Positions 5,080-5,330 of a DNA stretch of 5,330 nt are shown one piece after another. The notes beneath the pieces were generated by a model. The model saw only the letters and a list, made by a program, of their open reading frames with translations. It made no database searches and was not told where the DNA came from. The stretch spans positions 1 to 5,330 of the forward strand of contig CAZSOQ010000307.1 of the NCBI GenBank assembly GCA_964608495.1, in the 5' to 3' direction. Each line of letters starts with the position of its first letter. Positions within the stretch are counted from its first letter, which is position 1. Source of the DNA: JAKORR01 sp964608495 (GTDB lineage Bacteria; Armatimonadota; Zipacnadia; Zipacnadales; FEN-943). Made by a program: the position numbers and the translations under genes.

Positions 5080-5330
5080 ATGTCCAAGCTCGCGATTCAC
5101 GGCGGAGAGAAGGCGGTTACGCTGCCGGGGCCCTCGTGGCCGCAGCTGTCGGACGAGGACGTCGAGGCCGGCAAGCAGGCTCTGGAAGCGGCCAGGACCG
5201 ACGCGACGTATCTGTGTGCCGCGGGGGGCGGCGGGCCGATGGCGGTGTTCGAGGAGCACTTCCTGGCCTACCAGGGGGCGGAGCACGGCTTCGCGCTCTT
5301 GTGTCTTCCCTACGATAAACTGGACAGGGC
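5080..5330 (+). CDS. DegT/DnrJ/EryC1/StrS-family aminotransferase, N-terminal part (3' partial)
   Basis: The open frame from ATG 5080 (or the adjacent ATG 5077) runs off the right edge after 83 full codons. MSKLAIHGGEKAV is the characteristic opening of this PLP-dependent family (usually 'LAidGGpp'). WPQLSDEDVEAGKQALE (20-36) matches the 'P...eeei.av.~vL' segment. VFEEHFLAYQGAEHGFAL (56-73) matches 'fE..fA.y.Ga.yal'. Family members add an amino group to ketosugars or cyclitols; the PLP lysine lies far downstream and is not in the window. After residue 75 the expected 'SGTaAL' is not seen: the frame reads CLPYDKLDR instead, and the other two frames do not supply it either. This may be divergence, a sequencing error or a contig-end artefact. 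The gene diverges from the Gfo/Idh/MocA oxidoreductase, a common partner type in amino-sugar and aminocyclitol pathways. Family call is good from the first 70 residues; specificity cannot be read. Confidence 0.78.
   Translation, partial: MSKLAIHGGEKAVTLPGPSWPQLSDEDVEAGKQALEAARTDATYLCAAGGGGPMAVFEEHFLAYQGAEHGFALLCLPYDKLDR

Noticed and set aside
4836..5087. An 84-residue N-terminal extension of the oxidoreductase starting at ATG 5087.
   Set aside because: A perfect AAGGAGG precedes the ATG at 4835, the Rossmann fold starts right there, and the extension is basic, proline-rich and overlaps the divergent gene start.
3520..5286. A 588-residue minus-strand open frame covering the oxidoreductase in another frame.
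   Set aside because: The product is arginine/proline-rich low-complexity sequence, it overlaps two well-supported genes, and it has no ribosome site or family match I can see.
4260..5318. A 352-residue plus-strand open frame opposite the oxidoreductase and running into the aminotransferase.
   Set aside because: Both overlapped genes have clear family motifs in other frames. The frame is kept open by low A/T content.

Overview
This is a very GC-rich, densely coding bacterial stretch with five protein genes: three complete and two cut by the window edges. I see no rRNA, tRNA, CRISPR array, transposase or phage gene. The gene families present are GxGYxYP putative glycoside hydrolase, aldo/keto reductase with a ferredoxin tail, exported carbohydrate-binding-like protein, Gfo/Idh/MocA oxidoreductase and DegT-type aminotransferase. 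This mix is typical of uncultured, saccharolytic, GC-rich lineages such as Armatimonadota, Planctomycetota or Hydrogenedentota. That placement is inferred from gene content alone; no marker gene in the window fixes the taxon.

Layout. Positions 2-853 (+) hold the C-terminal 283 residues of a GxGYxYP-family protein whose start lies upstream of the window. A 233-base spacer carries a plausible extended -10 promoter and an unusually C-rich leader. It is followed by a complete aldo/keto reductase with two 4Fe-4S motifs (1087-2145, +). A 220-base spacer with two small hairpins leads to an exported protein built from two related beta-rich modules (2367-3485, +). A 171-base convergent spacer with three perfect hairpins and one G-quadruplex-type motif separates it from a Gfo/Idh/MocA oxidoreductase on the minus strand (3657-4835). 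A 244-base divergent spacer then leads to the N-terminus of a DegT/DnrJ/EryC1/StrS aminotransferase (5080 to the right edge, +).

How the genes may work together. All five fit carbohydrate or cyclitol handling: a putative glycosidase, an exported carbohydrate-binding-like protein, two NAD(P)-dependent oxidoreductases and a sugar/cyclitol aminotransferase. The spacers are long and the orientations mixed, so this is a neighbourhood of separately expressed genes rather than one operon. The divergent oxidoreductase/aminotransferase pair resembles the ketosugar dehydrogenase plus transaminase pairs used to make amino sugars or aminocyclitols, but the substrates cannot be read from the sequence.

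The clearest unexplained signals are: the ungapped internal repeat in the exported protein; a switch in synonymous third-position choice between plus-strand genes (G-ending) and the minus-strand gene (C-ending); and the last few codons of the aminotransferase, which do not look like the family. I found no convincing new multi-gene system; the region looks like ordinary metabolic and accessory sequence.
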